Shown: piece by piece, positions 1 through 9,506 of the stretch
Layout of the letters: each line of letters opens with the position of its first letter
Position numbering within the stretch: the first letter of the stretch is position 1
DNA from: Halobacillus shinanisalinarum
GTDB lineage: Bacteria; Bacillota; Bacilli; Bacillales; Halobacillaceae
Assembly: GCF_022919835.1 (NCBI RefSeq)
Contig: NZ_CP095074.1
Span: 3,636,001 to 3,700,000 of the forward strand
Direction of reading: 5' to 3'
DNA: 64,000 bases
Made by a program: the position numbers and the translations under genes
The notes under the pieces: model-generated
Told to the model about the DNA's origin: nothing
Seen by the model: the letters and a program-made list of their open reading frames with translations, nothing else
Database searches by the model: none

Positions 1-1
1 C

Positions 2-1357
2 TTGATGCAAGAAGAACCTGCAGTAAAGCGTGCGGATATGTTGAAATTCATTATTCCATCGCTGCTCGGGATCGTTCTGTTTCTTGTTCCGATTCCGTTT
101 AATGGAAAGATCACGATAGGAGTCGGTGTGTTTGCGGAGACGTTTCAGGCGGCATTAGAAGGATATCTTGTTGAAACAATGACGGGTGTGCTTGTGCTTT
201 CTGCCGTTCTGGCTCTTTTCGCGAAGCTTGCAAAGCCAGCGTTTATTGTGGACAGGCCCTTTTTGAAAGGGATGTTTGACATTGGCTGGGGCTGGGTAAT
301 TACCCGTTTATTAGGGGCAGTCTTTGCGATTTTAACGCTTTTCCAAATGGGTCCGAACGTCATTCAATCGGATCTTACCGGGGGAACGGTTTTACACTCA
401 CTGATCCCCGTATTGACGACCTGGTTTTTGTTTGCTGGCTTTTTGATGCCGTTGTTAATGGACTTCGGATTAATGGATTTTTTCGGTACCATGTGTAGAA
501 AAGTGATGAGACCGTTGTTCAATGTTCCAGGACGTTCCTCGATTGATGCCCTTGCTTCATGGATGGGCGCAGGAACAGTCGGAGTGTTGATTACCACTCA
601 ACAATACGAGAGCGGCTATTATACAAAACGGGAAGCAGCGGTGATCGCAACGAACTTCTCGATCAATTCAATTGCTTTTAGTCTAGTTGTGATCAGTTTT
701 ATCGGACTGGAAGATATGTTTGTTCCTTTCTATCTTACAGTGGCGTTCTCAAGTCTAGTAGCGGCTATTATTTGCCCGCGCATTCCTCCTCTTTCTAGAA
801 AAGAGAACACGTATTATGAAGGGACGGGTAAGCAAATTTCAGAAGATATGCCAAACGGTGTGACGCAGTTCCAATGGGGTTTTCAAAAAGCTGTGGAGAA
901 AGCTTCCTCGATTCGTAGCAGCGGTCAAATTGTGAAGAACGGTTTGAAAACCGTGGCGGATATCTACTTCGGCTTGATTCCCCTTGTCATGGCACTCGGT
1001 ACGCTAGCCTTAATCATTGCTGAATTCACACCGATCTTTGATTATATTTCCTATCCACTCGTACCGATTCTCGAATTCATGCAAATCCCTCAAGCCGCCG
1101 AGGCCGCACCGGCGATGCTCGTTGGGTTTGCCGACATGTTCTTGCCGGCCGTTATCGGTGCCGGTATTGAAGCGGAAATCACGAAATTCGTAATCGCCTG
1201 TGTCTCATTAACCCAGTTAATCTACATGTCTGAAATTGGGATGTTATTGATCAAATCGAAAATTCCGATTACCGTCGGCGAACTGTTGATTATCTTTTTA
1301 CAGCGAACGGTTATTACATTGCCGATCATCGTCATCATTGCTCACATTATTTTTTAA
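2..1357 (+). CDS. YjiH-family nucleoside-recognition (Gate) domain membrane protein, possibly 5' partial
   Basis: The protein of about 450 residues has eight or more hydrophobic segments and resembles YjiH-type proteins, which carry the nucleoside-recognition (Gate) domain also found in spore maturation and nucleoside transport proteins. The substrate is unknown. The reading frame is open to the window edge and begins TTG-ATG at bases 2-7. No ribosome binding site can be seen, so the true start may lie outside the window. It ends 18 bases before a class III aminotransferase gene, with a ribosome binding site (GGATGGAGG) between them, so the two are probably cotranscribed. By inference it moves the substrate or product of that aminotransferase. 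The family call is fairly firm; the function is not known. Confidence 0.75.
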   Translation: MMQEEPAVKRADMLKFIIPSLLGIVLFLVPIPFNGKITIGVGVFAETFQAALEGYLVETMTGVLVLSAVLALFAKLAKPAFIVDRPFLKGMFDIGWGWVITRLLGAVFAILTLFQMGPNVIQSDLTGGTVLHSLIPVLTTWFLFAGFLMPLLMDFGLMDFFGTMCRKVMRPLFNVPGRSSIDALASWMGAGTVGVLITTQQYESGYYTKREAAVIATNFSINSIAFSLVVISFIGLEDMFVPFYLTVAFSSLVAAIICPRIPPLSRKENTYYEGTGKQISEDMPNGVTQFQWGFQKAVEKASSIRSSGQIVKNGLKTVADIYFGLIPLVMALGTLALIIAEFTPIFDYISYPLVPILEFMQIPQAAEAAPAMLVGFADMFLPAVIGAGIEAEITKFVIACVSLTQLIYMSEIGMLLIKSKIPITVGELLIIFLQRTVITLPIIVIIAHIIF

Positions 1358-1375
1358 GAAGGATGGAGGTTCATC

Positions 1376-2685
1376 ATGTCCAATAAATTGAAGGAATTAT
1401 TCCCGCAAATGTCCGATTTACTCGCGCCAAGTATGGCGAAGGATCACCCTAACCTGCCTGTCGTGAAGGAGGAAGGTTGTTATTATTACGGGGAAGATGG
1501 AAAAGAATATCTTGACTTCACGTCAGGCATCGCGGTGACCAATGTCGGCCACCGCCACCCCAAAGTTGTTCAGGCGATTAAGGACGGAGCCGATCAGCTT
1601 ACCCACGGTCCGTCTGGCGTGATCATGTACGAATCCATTCTCGATTTGTCCAAACGCCTAGGGGATATTTTGCCCGGAAAATTGGATTGTTTCTTTTATG
1701 GAAACAGCGGCGCCGAAGCAATTGAAGGCGCGCTTAAGCTGGCCCGCCACGTAACCGGCCGCCCGTATGCTGTGTCATTTACAGGAGGATTCCACGGCCG
1801 TTCGATGGGCGCCCTCAGTGTCAGCACATCGAAAAGTAAATACCGCAAGTTTCAACAACCGAATGGACTGACTTATCAACTTCCTTATGCCGAACTTAAG
1901 GGTGGGAACGACGCTGAAGAGCAGTGCATCGAGCAGCTTGAGAACGACTTTCAACGCTTGTTTGATCATCAGGTGACACCTGAGGAAGTGGCCTGCGTAA
2001 TCGTTGAGCCGGTTCTTGGTGAAGGTGGTTATATCGTTCCGCCGGCGGGCTGGTTGAAAAAAGTAAGGGAAATCTGTGATGCACACGGCATCCTGCTTAT
2101 ATTTGACGAAGTTCAAACCGGATTTGGACGTACAGGAGAATGGTTCGCTGCCCAAACCTTCGACGTGACACCTGACATCATGGCGATTGCCAAAGGGATC
2201 GCAAGCGGACTGCCACTCAGTGCCACCGTCGCATCAAAGGAGCTCATGTCCCAATGGCCACTCGGCAGCCACGCCACAACCTTTGGAGGCAATCCCATTG
2301 CATGTTCCGCAGCGCTCGCCACCCTTGATGTTATCGAGGAGGAAAGATTACTAGCCAATGCAAAAGCTCAAGGGGCTTATGCCATGGAGAGATTAAAGAC
2401 ACTTAAAGAGAACTATTCATCCGTTGGAGGTGTTCGGGGGTGGGTCTCATGATTGGGATTGACATTGTCGACCCGGAAACCGGCGAACCTGACAATGACG
2501 GGATGATGACTATTCTTAATCTTGCACTTAAAAAAGGGGTCTTGTTTTATCTTGGTGGTAAGCATGCGAACGTGATTCGGATGATTCCACCGTTGATTGT
2601 GACGAGGGAGCAGATTGATCTGGGATTGAGGTGTTTGGAAGAAGCAGTTATTGCACATGAGAAGGAATTGGTTACGAATAGATAA
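1376..2685 (+). pseudogene. Class III aminotransferase (4-aminobutyrate aminotransferase-like), frameshifted
   Basis: This is a PLP-dependent fold-type I aminotransferase of the GABA/ornithine/acetylornithine group. The first 358 codons contain the fold's landmarks: [11 protein letters not shown] near residue 50, the [11 protein letters not shown] phosphate-binding region, [12 protein letters not shown], and [10 protein letters not shown], whose lysine (about residue 272) should bind PLP. After VRG at base 2440 the frame runs into a stop. The remaining 82 residues (MIGIDIVD onward) continue in another frame to 2685. Adding one base at the GGGGG run (2436-2440) restores a single protein of about 436 residues, the normal family length. 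It may therefore be a sequencing error. It follows the YjiH-like gene and ends just before a terminator. The exact amino donor is not determined. Confidence 0.8.
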
Positions 2686-2705
2686 AGGAATGGGATCCTC
2701 GAGCT

Positions 2706-2736
2706 CGTCATCACATTTGTGATGGCGGGTTTTTTT
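2706..2736 (+). terminator. Intrinsic terminator after the aminotransferase
   Basis: CATCAC and GTGATG pair around an ATTT loop, extended by outer CG/CG pairs, and are followed by a run of seven T. It closes the transcript of the YjiH-like and aminotransferase genes. Confidence 0.8.
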
Positions 2737-2860
2737 AGCTATCATTCGATAAAATTTCCTCTATCAGTATGTCATCAAAACTATATGTCAAAACTTCTTT
2801 GCCGCGTTAGTGGCTGGAACCTGTAGTTTCATACATGAACAAACGGAACTATTTTATGAT

Positions 2861-2950
2861 GAAGGTGGATTATTAGGTGCCTTGATTGGTGTTTCTGCAA
2901 CCGTCGCATCTAAGGAACTCATGCCTGTCCCCATTGCGATGAGGACATAG
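2861..2950 (+). pseudogene. Relic of a second class III aminotransferase
   Basis: An open stretch of 29 codons encodes [10 protein letters not shown], ten residues identical to the internal part of the aminotransferase upstream (around base 2220). It lacks every other part of the gene and ends at a TAG. Some bases differ at third codon positions, so it looks like an old paralogue fragment rather than a recent duplication. Only the short match supports this. Confidence 0.45.
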
Positions 2951-2971
2951 AGCAAGGTTTATAATCAAAGT

Positions 2972-3000
2972 CTAATCCCTTGTACGTTGCAAGGGATTAG
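2972..3000. terminator. Stem-loop without a clear T run
   Basis: CTAATCCCTTG pairs perfectly with CAAGGGATTAG around a 7-base loop. It is followed only by GCTTATT, so it is either a weak terminator or an RNA stability hairpin ahead of the SulP gene. Confidence 0.5.
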
Positions 3001-3107
3001 GCTTATTCAGTCACCTCAAATTCTTTTTTGTAAAATCGTCCTAAACTGAATAAACAACGAATAGACCAAATATACAAGTACAAACAGTGTATAGGAGGAG
3101 GCAAAAG

Positions 3108-4373
3108 ATGTTGTACAAACTATTGCCAGGTACGAAGCAACTGATCCACTATAACCCTTCATATTTGTCAGGAGATATAACGGCAGGTACGGTCGTCGCA
3201 TTATTATTAATCCCCCAGAGTATGGCTTATGCCATGATTGCAGGAGTGCCAATTGCTCTCGGTTTATATGCGGCCATTTTCCCTCTACTTATTTATGCGT
3301 TATTTGGGAGTTCAAGATATCTATCAGTCGGTCCAGTCTCTATTGTCTCGCTTTTAGCCTTTTCAAGTATTTCCAGTATTGCGAAACCAAATTCTCCTCT
3401 TTTTTTAGAGCTGATTATATTTCTTGGATTGATCGTCGGGGTGATTCACCTGGTTATGGGTCTCATTCGGCTTGGGTCCCTTTTTGATTATGTTTCACCT
3501 GCTGTGATTAGTGGGTTTACCTCCGCCGCTGCGATTATCATAGCCTTAAACCAGGTAAAGTCTATTCTAGGTGTTTCGCTGCCCTCTTTTCACAGTTTAA
3601 TAGGGTATATTTCAGATATTTTCCATAAACTTCCGAAAGCGAACGCCTATACAATCAGTCTCGGGTTAGGGAGTCTACTTTTATTATTCGTAATGAAGCG
3701 AAAATTTCCTGCTTCCGTTGGTCCATTTTTCGTCATTATCGTGTCTATCATGATCGTGTATTACTTTCAGTTAGACAGAAACGGTGTGGAGATCGTTGGA
3801 GAAATCCCTCAAGGGTTACCGAATTTCTCGATCAGTATCCCCACACTAGATACGTTACAATCATTGTTGCCAGTAGCTTTTATGATTGCATGTATATCCT
3901 TTGCCGAATCCTATGCTATTGCAAAAGCATTAGCGAACAAGGAAAAGGAACATCTTGATTCAAATCAAGAGTTAATAGGCTTAGGAATGGGAAATATAAC
4001 AAGTGCATTCGTTGGTTCTATCCCAGTAGCCGGGGCTATTTCAAGAACAGCTGTAAACCATCAATCCGGTGCAAAAAGCAACCTTTCGTTAATTGTTACA
4101 GCCCTTCTAATGCTCATCGCTTTACTTTACCTCACACCACTACTTTACTATTTACCAAACGCCACACTTGCAGCCATCATCATTACTGCTGTCTCAAGTT
4201 TAATCAACTTTAAGCAGTTCACCCAATATTTGGAACAATCACCCCTTGATTTCCTTACTTTTCTGACTACCTTCTTAACGACGTTAACCATTAATATATT
4301 TATAGGTTTGGTTACTGGAATAGTTCTTTCCTTGCTTCTTAGTGTGATGAAAAGAATTGGCTGGAGATCGTGA
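3108..4373 (+). CDS. SulP family anion transporter lacking a STAS domain
   Basis: This inner membrane transporter belongs to the SulP/SLC26 family, which moves sulfate, bicarbonate or organic anions by proton or sodium symport. The N-terminal signature is clear: LSGDITAGTVVALLLIPQSMAYA, followed by GLYAAIFP and the SRYLSVGPVS motif. About 11-12 membrane segments follow. The protein stops at about 421 residues, directly after the last helix, so the cytoplasmic STAS domain of typical 500-600 residue members is absent. The ATG at 3108 is chosen because GGAGGAGG lies 7 bases upstream; the upstream in-frame ATG at 3087 has no such site. The gene stands alone and is followed by a terminator. The transported anion cannot be told from sequence. 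Confidence 0.85.
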   Translation: MLYKLLPGTKQLIHYNPSYLSGDITAGTVVALLLIPQSMAYAMIAGVPIALGLYAAIFPLLIYALFGSSRYLSVGPVSIVSLLAFSSISSIAKPNSPLFLELIIFLGLIVGVIHLVMGLIRLGSLFDYVSPAVISGFTSAAAIIIALNQVKSILGVSLPSFHSLIGYISDIFHKLPKANAYTISLGLGSLLLLFVMKRKFPASVGPFFVIIVSIMIVYYFQLDRNGVEIVGEIPQGLPNFSISIPTLDTLQSLLPVAFMIACISFAESYAIAKALANKEKEHLDSNQELIGLGMGNITSAFVGSIPVAGAISRTAVNHQSGAKSNLSLIVTALLMLIALLYLTPLLYYLPNATLAAIIITAVSSLINFKQFTQYLEQSPLDFLTFLTTFLTTLTINIFIGLVTGIVLSLLLSVMKRIGWRS

Positions 4374-4456
4374 TTTGGTGAGAATGGAGAAGCGGGAAGG
4401 GGAGCAGCAAATTTTTTAAGGTAGATGACTTTTGAAATAAAATACCTCTGTAAAAG

Positions 4457-4491
4457 CATCCACGTACAAAATGTACGTGGGTGTTTTTTTT
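4457..4491 (+). terminator. Intrinsic terminator after the SulP gene
   Basis: CCACGTACA and TGTACGTGG form a 9-bp stem with a tiny AAAA-like loop, followed by eight T. Confidence 0.9.
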
Positions 4492-4534
4492 GCAGACTGC
4501 AAAATGTTTGTTTACTTTCATTTTTAAAATTAAA

Positions 4535-4563
4535 TTGACAATATATAATCATGATGATATAGT
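4535..4563 (+). promoter_or_regulatory. Sigma-A promoter of the sialic acid operon
   Basis: TTGACA at 4535-4540 and TATAGT at 4558-4563 are separated by exactly 17 bases. The expected transcription start is near 4570, directly at the cre site and about 65 bases upstream of nanE. Confidence 0.75.
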
Positions 4564-4571
4564 TCAATTAC

Positions 4572-4585
4572 TGAAAGCGCTTTTC
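4572..4585 (+). promoter_or_regulatory. cre site (CcpA operator)
   Basis: TGAAAGCGCTTTTC fits the catabolite-responsive element consensus TGWAANCGNTNWCA in all but the last base. It lies just downstream of the promoter -10 box, a position where CcpA normally represses. Carbon catabolite repression of sialic acid use is the expected result. Confidence 0.7.
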
Positions 4586-4635
4586 TACAAAAACTAAACA
4601 GATGATTTGTAGCCACAACAGTAAGGAGATTCGTT

Positions 4636-5322
4636 ATGTGTATTATGGAGCAACTCAACAAGAAGTTAATTGTGTCCTGTCAGGCTCTAGAGGATGAGCC
4701 GCTGCATGACGCGTATATCATGAGCAAGATGGCGTTAGCAGCGAAACAGGGCGGGGCTTCGGGCATTCGGGCCAATACCGTGGTTGATATTCAAGCGATT
4801 AAACAGGAAGTGGACCTTCCGATGATCGGGATTATCAAAAAGGACTTTCCTGAAAGTGATGTGTATATTACACCAACGATTCATGAGGTGGATGAACTCT
4901 ATCAGGAGGGCGTGGATGTTATTGCGTTTGACGCAACGAAGCAGGAACGGCCTGACGGGAAGAGCTTCCTGGAGTTCTTTTCTGAAGTGAAGGCGAAGTA
5001 CCCGGAACAATTATTTATGGCAGATGTTTCTACCCTTGAGGAAGGGATCCAGGCAGAAGAGGCTGGGGTCGATATTGTAGCCCCAACACTTGCTGGGTAC
5101 ACTTCCTATTCAAAAGGGACCGTGCCGTTGGAATTAGTTCAACGGCTAGTGGGGAATCTATCCATTCCGGTTATTGCCGAGGGGAATTTTGACACACCTG
5201 AGAAGGCTAGGCAGGCTCTTGATTCAGGGGCGCATGCCGTTGTCGTTGGAAGTGCGATTACTCGGCCGCAAGTGATTACAGAAAAGTTTGCTGAAGCTGT
5301 GAAAGAAAAAACTTATGAATAG
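4636..5322 (+). CDS. nanE: N-acetylmannosamine-6-phosphate 2-epimerase
   Basis: NanE converts ManNAc-6-phosphate to GlcNAc-6-phosphate in the cytoplasmic breakdown of sialic acid. The 228-residue length is normal for this TIM-barrel family. Visible motifs are [12 protein letters not shown] near the start, [19 protein letters not shown] with the catalytic lysine at about residue 68, and [13 protein letters not shown] with the catalytic glutamate at about residue 182. GSAITRP near the end belongs to the phosphate site. AAGGAG stands 8 bases before ATG 4636. It is the first gene of the operon, behind a promoter and a cre site. The downstream lyase gene starts 13 bases after its stop. The identification is firm. 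Confidence 0.95.
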   Translation: MCIMEQLNKKLIVSCQALEDEPLHDAYIMSKMALAAKQGGASGIRANTVVDIQAIKQEVDLPMIGIIKKDFPESDVYITPTIHEVDELYQEGVDVIAFDATKQERPDGKSFLEFFSEVKAKYPEQLFMADVSTLEEGIQAEEAGVDIVAPTLAGYTSYSKGTVPLELVQRLVGNLSIPVIAEGNFDTPEKARQALDSGAHAVVVGSAITRPQVITEKFAEAVKEKTYE

Positions 5323-5335
5323 AAGGGTGATAAGG

Positions 5336-6202
5336 ATGAAAGGATTATATTCAGCTCTCATGTGTTCGTTTGACGAACAAGGAAAGGTCAATGAACAGGG
5401 GTTAAGGGAGATCGTTAGACACAATATTGATGTTTCAAAGATTGACGGGTTGTATGTGAATGGGAGTACGGGGGAGAACTTCCTCATTTCCAAGGAACAG
5501 AAGAAGCAGATTTTTGACATTGTTAAAGATGAAGCTGGGGACGAAGTGAAGCTGATTGCACAGATCGGGGCATTAAATATCGATGAAGCCATTGAGCTTG
5601 CTCAGTTTGCGACATCGCTTGGATATGATGCGATATCCGCGGTGACGCCGTTCTATTACAAATTTGAATTTGAAGAAATCAAAGACTACTATACGACCAT
5701 TTTAGAACATGTAGACAACGACTTAATCATTTATTCGATTCCTGCCTTAACAGGGGTAAATATGAACCTTGAACAGTTCGGTGAGCTATTTGAACATGAA
5801 CAAGTGATCGGGGTGAAATTTACGGCTCCAGACTTCTTTTTGCTTGAACGAATCAGGCATGCCTTTCCTGACAAACTGATTTATTCAGGGTTTGATGAGA
5901 TGCTTTTACCCGCAAGTGTCTTAAATGTGGATGGGGCCATTGGTAGTACCTTCAATGTCAATGGCAAGCGAGCGAAGCAGATTTTTGAATTAGCTCAAAG
6001 TGGCCAAATAGACGAAGCGAGAGAGGTACAAAAAGTGACCAATGACTTGATTGCTGAAATCCTCGACAATGGTCTCTACCAGACGATTAAAGAAATATTA
6101 ATCTTTAAAGGAGTAAACGCTGGATTATGCAGGAAACCTATGAAATCGCTTACGGATGATGGTATATCGAAGGCTAAACAGATTGCCGAGAAATATCTGT
6201 AA
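5336..6202 (+). CDS. nanA: N-acetylneuraminate lyase
   Basis: NanA splits N-acetylneuraminate into ManNAc and pyruvate. It is a DHDPS-family aldolase that works through a Schiff base. From the chosen start the protein has 288 residues, close to the usual 290-300. The pyruvate-binding loop NGSTGENFL lies at residues 42-50, the catalytic tyrosine is in [10 protein letters not shown] (Y133) and the Schiff-base lysine is in [10 protein letters not shown] (K161). GSTFNVN replaces the more usual GSTYN. ATG 5336 is preferred over 5315 because AGAAGGGTGATAAGG precedes it at a good distance. It sits between nanE and the symporter, so the operon is self-consistent. Confidence 0.95.
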   Translation: MKGLYSALMCSFDEQGKVNEQGLREIVRHNIDVSKIDGLYVNGSTGENFLISKEQKKQIFDIVKDEAGDEVKLIAQIGALNIDEAIELAQFATSLGYDAISAVTPFYYKFEFEEIKDYYTTILEHVDNDLIIYSIPALTGVNMNLEQFGELFEHEQVIGVKFTAPDFFLLERIRHAFPDKLIYSGFDEMLLPASVLNVDGAIGSTFNVNGKRAKQIFELAQSGQIDEAREVQKVTNDLIAEILDNGLYQTIKEILIFKGVNAGLCRKPMKSLTDDGISKAKQIAEKYL

Positions 6203-6226
6203 CTAATCAAGAGGGGGATGGTTGAC

Positions 6227-7750
6227 ATGACAGGAACTTTCGCGGCGATAGACTATGTTATTTTAATTGCTTATCTATTATTTATACTGTATGTCGGTAT
6301 GGCTGTAGCTAAGAAAGGGATGAAGGGGAAGGAGTTCTTTAAAGGGGATGGGACGATTCCGTGGTGGGTCACCTCAGTGAGTCTTTTTGCAACATTGCTC
6401 AGTCCTATTTCCTTCTTATCTCTTGCCGGTAACTCCTATGCAGATTCCTGGCAGCTTTGGGTTGCTCAGTTAGGTCTATTTATTGCAGTGCCGGCCGCTA
6501 TTTTTATATTTCTTCCCGTTTATCGGAATTTGAATCTGGATACGGCCTATGAGTATTTGGAAAGACGATTTGACAAGAATCTTCGTATGCTGGCAGGTGC
6601 GCTCTTTATTATTTACCAGGTGGGCAGAATGTCGATCATCATGTATTTGCCATCGATCGCCTTATCTGCTGTAACAGGAATCCATGCCGTAGCTATCATT
6701 ATTTTCATGGGTGTCATTGCAACCATCTATTCCTCTTTTGGCGGAATAAAATCAGTGCTTTGGACGGACTTCATTCAAGGAGTTGTCTTAATTGGCGGAG
6801 GAATTTTTGCCCTGATCGTTCTGATCTTCTCCGTTGATGGCGGGGTTTCGGAAATAGTTCAAACAGGGATCGCTGACAATAAATTCTTTAGTAACGAAGT
6901 CATCTTCGATCCTAATCTATTGAACGACAGCTTGTTTATCATCGTCTTAGGTGCTGGGTTGTCCACGGCCTTCTCCTATATTTCCAGTCAGGATATGGTG
7001 CAGCGTTATTTGACGACGAATGACTTGAAGCAAATGAATAAAATGACGATCGGTAATGGAGTGCTTTCCCTTGGTACAGCTACATTGTTCTTCTTTATCG
7101 GTACAGCCATGTATGTATTTTATATGCAAACCATGGGTGGAAATATCCCGAGTGGTAACTCGGATTTGATCTTTGCTAACTTTATCGTAAGTGAGCTGCC
7201 AGCGGGCATTTCCGGATTATTAATTGCCGGCTTATTTGCAGCAGGCCAATCTACGCTGTCCACTGGACTCAATAGTGTGGCAACGAGCTGGACGTTGGAT
7301 ATTCAAAAAGTGTTCAAACCTGGGATGAATGATGAAAGAAGTACCCGAATCGCGAGAAACGTCTCGACGCTCGTTGGGATTTTGTCGATTGCCTTTGCTA
7401 TCGCTCTCGTCTATTCTAACATTAGCTCAGCCTACGAGTGGTTCAACGGTCTAATGGGATTAGTTCTAGGTATTATTGGAGGTACCTTTACACTCGGGGT
7501 TCTGACGAAAAGGGCCAATACGAAGGGGGCAATGGCAGGATTTATTGCTACATCGCTCGTCGCGATCTATGTGTCCTATTTTACGGATACAACACTATGG
7601 GCCTATTCCCTAATCAACTTAGTCTGTTCTCTAGTTTTCGGATATGTGTTTAGCTTAATCTTTAGTGGAAAAAGCAAAGCTGAGGATGCAGACTTGCAAC
7701 TTACCTTATACGATCAGACAAATGAACAGGACAACAAAAAAATCGTGTAA
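6227..7750 (+). CDS. Sodium:solute symporter, probable sialic acid importer
   Basis: This member of the solute:sodium symporter family (SSS, LeuT fold) has about 13 membrane helices over roughly 507 residues. FKGDGTIPWWVTSVSLFATLLSP near residue 40 and LFAAGQSTLSTGLNS in the second half are typical of the sodium-binding core. It lies directly between nanA and a flavoprotein, 24 bases after nanA. Uptake of N-acetylneuraminate is therefore the natural role, as for SiaT-type symporters; this is inference from context. An in-frame ATG at 6218 overlaps the GAGGGGG ribosome binding site, so ATG 6227, nine bases downstream of it, is preferred. Confidence 0.88.
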   Translation: MTGTFAAIDYVILIAYLLFILYVGMAVAKKGMKGKEFFKGDGTIPWWVTSVSLFATLLSPISFLSLAGNSYADSWQLWVAQLGLFIAVPAAIFIFLPVYRNLNLDTAYEYLERRFDKNLRMLAGALFIIYQVGRMSIIMYLPSIALSAVTGIHAVAIIIFMGVIATIYSSFGGIKSVLWTDFIQGVVLIGGGIFALIVLIFSVDGGVSEIVQTGIADNKFFSNEVIFDPNLLNDSLFIIVLGAGLSTAFSYISSQDMVQRYLTTNDLKQMNKMTIGNGVLSLGTATLFFFIGTAMYVFYMQTMGGNIPSGNSDLIFANFIVSELPAGISGLLIAGLFAAGQSTLSTGLNSVATSWTLDIQKVFKPGMNDERSTRIARNVSTLVGILSIAFAIALVYSNISSAYEWFNGLMGLVLGIIGGTFTLGVLTKRANTKGAMAGFIATSLVAIYVSYFTDTTLWAYSLINLVCSLVFGYVFSLIFSGKSKAEDADLQLTLYDQTNEQDNKKIV

Positions 7751-7768
7751 CGCAGGTGGGTGTTAATT

Positions 7769-9445
7769 TTGAACATCAACAGGAAGATTACAACAGATGT
7801 ATTGGTTGTAGGAAGCGGACTGTCTGGTATTAAAGTCAGCAAAGAACTAGCCGCGGCCAACCATGAAGTCTTAATGGTAACGAAAACAAAGCTAGCTTCC
7901 GGTTCAAGCTTCTACCCTTTAAAAGCGTCATTAGGCACACAAGTGACGAAGGATGAAGGCGATAAGCAGACCTTCTTGCAGGATATAGATGACTTAAGCC
8001 GCGGCATGCATAGAGATGACCTGGCTGAAGTATATGTGAATGAAATTCCTGAGAGGGTCAAGGAATACGAAGATATCGGTGTTCATCCAAAGAAATTGGC
8101 TGGTGAGCGAAAGGCTTGTTTTGCCAATCACCCGAGAGATATATACTTGTTAAGTGACTGGGATCGAATTCGGGAAAATGTCAGCGTTATTTTCAACGAT
8201 TATGACAAACTGAAGTTGATGCAGAAAACGGTCGCGGTATCTTTGATGAAAAAGGGGAACAGGGTCGTAGGTGCAATCTTGCTTGATGGAGAGAATCAAT
8301 TTGTGTTCGTTGAATGTAAAGCTGTTGTTCTAGGTTCAGGTGGTTTTGGAAGTATCTATAAACATAATCTCAACCCGGCAGATGTAGATGGATCAGGACA
8401 CGTATTGGCGTTGGAAGCAGGCGCAAGGTTGGTCAATATGGAGTTTATTCAGTTTATTCCTGGCATTACGACTCCCCGATATAAAACGTTGTTTGGGGAA
8501 CACACGCTGATGTATTGTAAAGATATTGTTGATGAACATGGAGAAAGCCTGCTTGATCGTTATTTGCCAGAAGGGATTTCAAAAAAGGAATGTTTAAAGA
8601 TACGAAGCACACATGGGCCTTTTACTCACTCGCTTGAATCCAAGTATTTTGATATGGCTATGATGAAAAATATTATCATGACTAAAGATGAACGAGGCTT
8701 TACCCTCCTATATGATGAGGAACTTTACGAAAATAAGGAAGAATTTTATACCGTCTATTTGGAATGGCTAAAAGAGAAAAACGTTCATCTGACGCAAGAT
8801 GAGGTAAAGATTGCTCCGTTTGCTCATGCCAGTAACGGAGGTGTGTTTATCGACACCTATGGACGAACCGGAGTTGACGGATTGTACGCGATTGGAGAAC
8901 TCTCTTCCAACATCGAAGGAGCAAACAGACTTGGCGGCAATTCGACAGGAGCCTGCCTCGTGTTCGGTAAACGTGCAGCGGAGAATTGTGAAAGATATCT
9001 GCAGACGATCGAAGGTTGCTCAATAAGTGAACGTGAGGCTAATGAGTTTTTGCAAACCCTTCGATCTGGTACGGCAGCCGTGCAGGCAGGGGAAACCAAT
9101 GTTAATCAGATGATTGATCAAATCAAAGAGATCATGTGGTATAGTGGAAATGTTGTCCGATCCGAGCAACAATTAATGGAAGCGCTTGAAGAGATTAAAG
9201 GGTTGGAAGCCGCCTTTCCTTTTGCAAAATTGATCGAACAGCAGCATTCGCGAAAGCTGGCTATCAAGGCAAGGAATTTTATTAAACTATCACAGGTTTT
9301 ACTTCAGGCTATGCTTGAGCGAAAAGAAAGTCGCGGAGCTCATTATCGGGAGGATTACCCTTCTGAAAACCCGCAATACAATAAACGATTATTTGTATTC
9401 CAAAAGCAAAATCAATCGATGGCGTTTGACTTTTTAAATAACTAG
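7769..9445 (+). CDS. FAD-dependent oxidoreductase of the NadB/fumarate reductase family in the sialic acid operon
   Basis: This is a flavoprotein of about 558 residues from the succinate dehydrogenase/fumarate reductase/L-aspartate oxidase superfamily. The N-terminus carries the dinucleotide fold VLVVGSGLSGI. The second half holds HASNGGVFIDTYGRT, GLYAIGE and EGANRLGGNSTGACLVFG, the usual FAD-binding C-terminal signature. A helical C-terminal domain follows (about residues 440-540). No signal peptide is visible, so it is cytoplasmic. TTG 7769 follows AGGTGGGTG with good spacing. It lies 18 bases after the symporter and before nanK. Such an enzyme is not part of the standard Nan pathway, and its substrate is unknown. 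By inference it oxidises a sialic acid variant or an intermediate. Confidence 0.75.
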   Translation: MNINRKITTDVLVVGSGLSGIKVSKELAAANHEVLMVTKTKLASGSSFYPLKASLGTQVTKDEGDKQTFLQDIDDLSRGMHRDDLAEVYVNEIPERVKEYEDIGVHPKKLAGERKACFANHPRDIYLLSDWDRIRENVSVIFNDYDKLKLMQKTVAVSLMKKGNRVVGAILLDGENQFVFVECKAVVLGSGGFGSIYKHNLNPADVDGSGHVLALEAGARLVNMEFIQFIPGITTPRYKTLFGEHTLMYCKDIVDEHGESLLDRYLPEGISKKECLKIRSTHGPFTHSLESKYFDMAMMKNIIMTKDERGFTLLYDEELYENKEEFYTVYLEWLKEKNVHLTQDEVKIAPFAHASNGGVFIDTYGRTGVDGLYAIGELSSNIEGANRLGGNSTGACLVFGKRAAENCERYLQTIEGCSISEREANEFLQTLRSGTAAVQAGETNVNQMIDQIKEIMWYSGNVVRSEQQLMEALEEIKGLEAAFPFAKLIEQQHSRKLAIKARNFIKLSQVLLQAMLERKESRGAHYREDYPSENPQYNKRLFVFQKQNQSMAFDFLNN

Positions 9446-9453
9446 AGTTTATT

Positions 9454-9489
9454 AGAGAAAAACCTTAGATAAGGGTTTTTCTCTTTTTG
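9454..9489 (+). terminator. Hairpin between the flavoprotein gene and nanK
   Basis: AGAGAAAAACCTT pairs with AAGGGTTTTTCTCT over about 13 bp, followed by five T. It can act as a partial terminator that lowers expression of nanK and the regulator relative to the catabolic genes. Confidence 0.75.
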
Positions 9490-9506
9490 CGAGAAAGGAG
9501 AAGACA

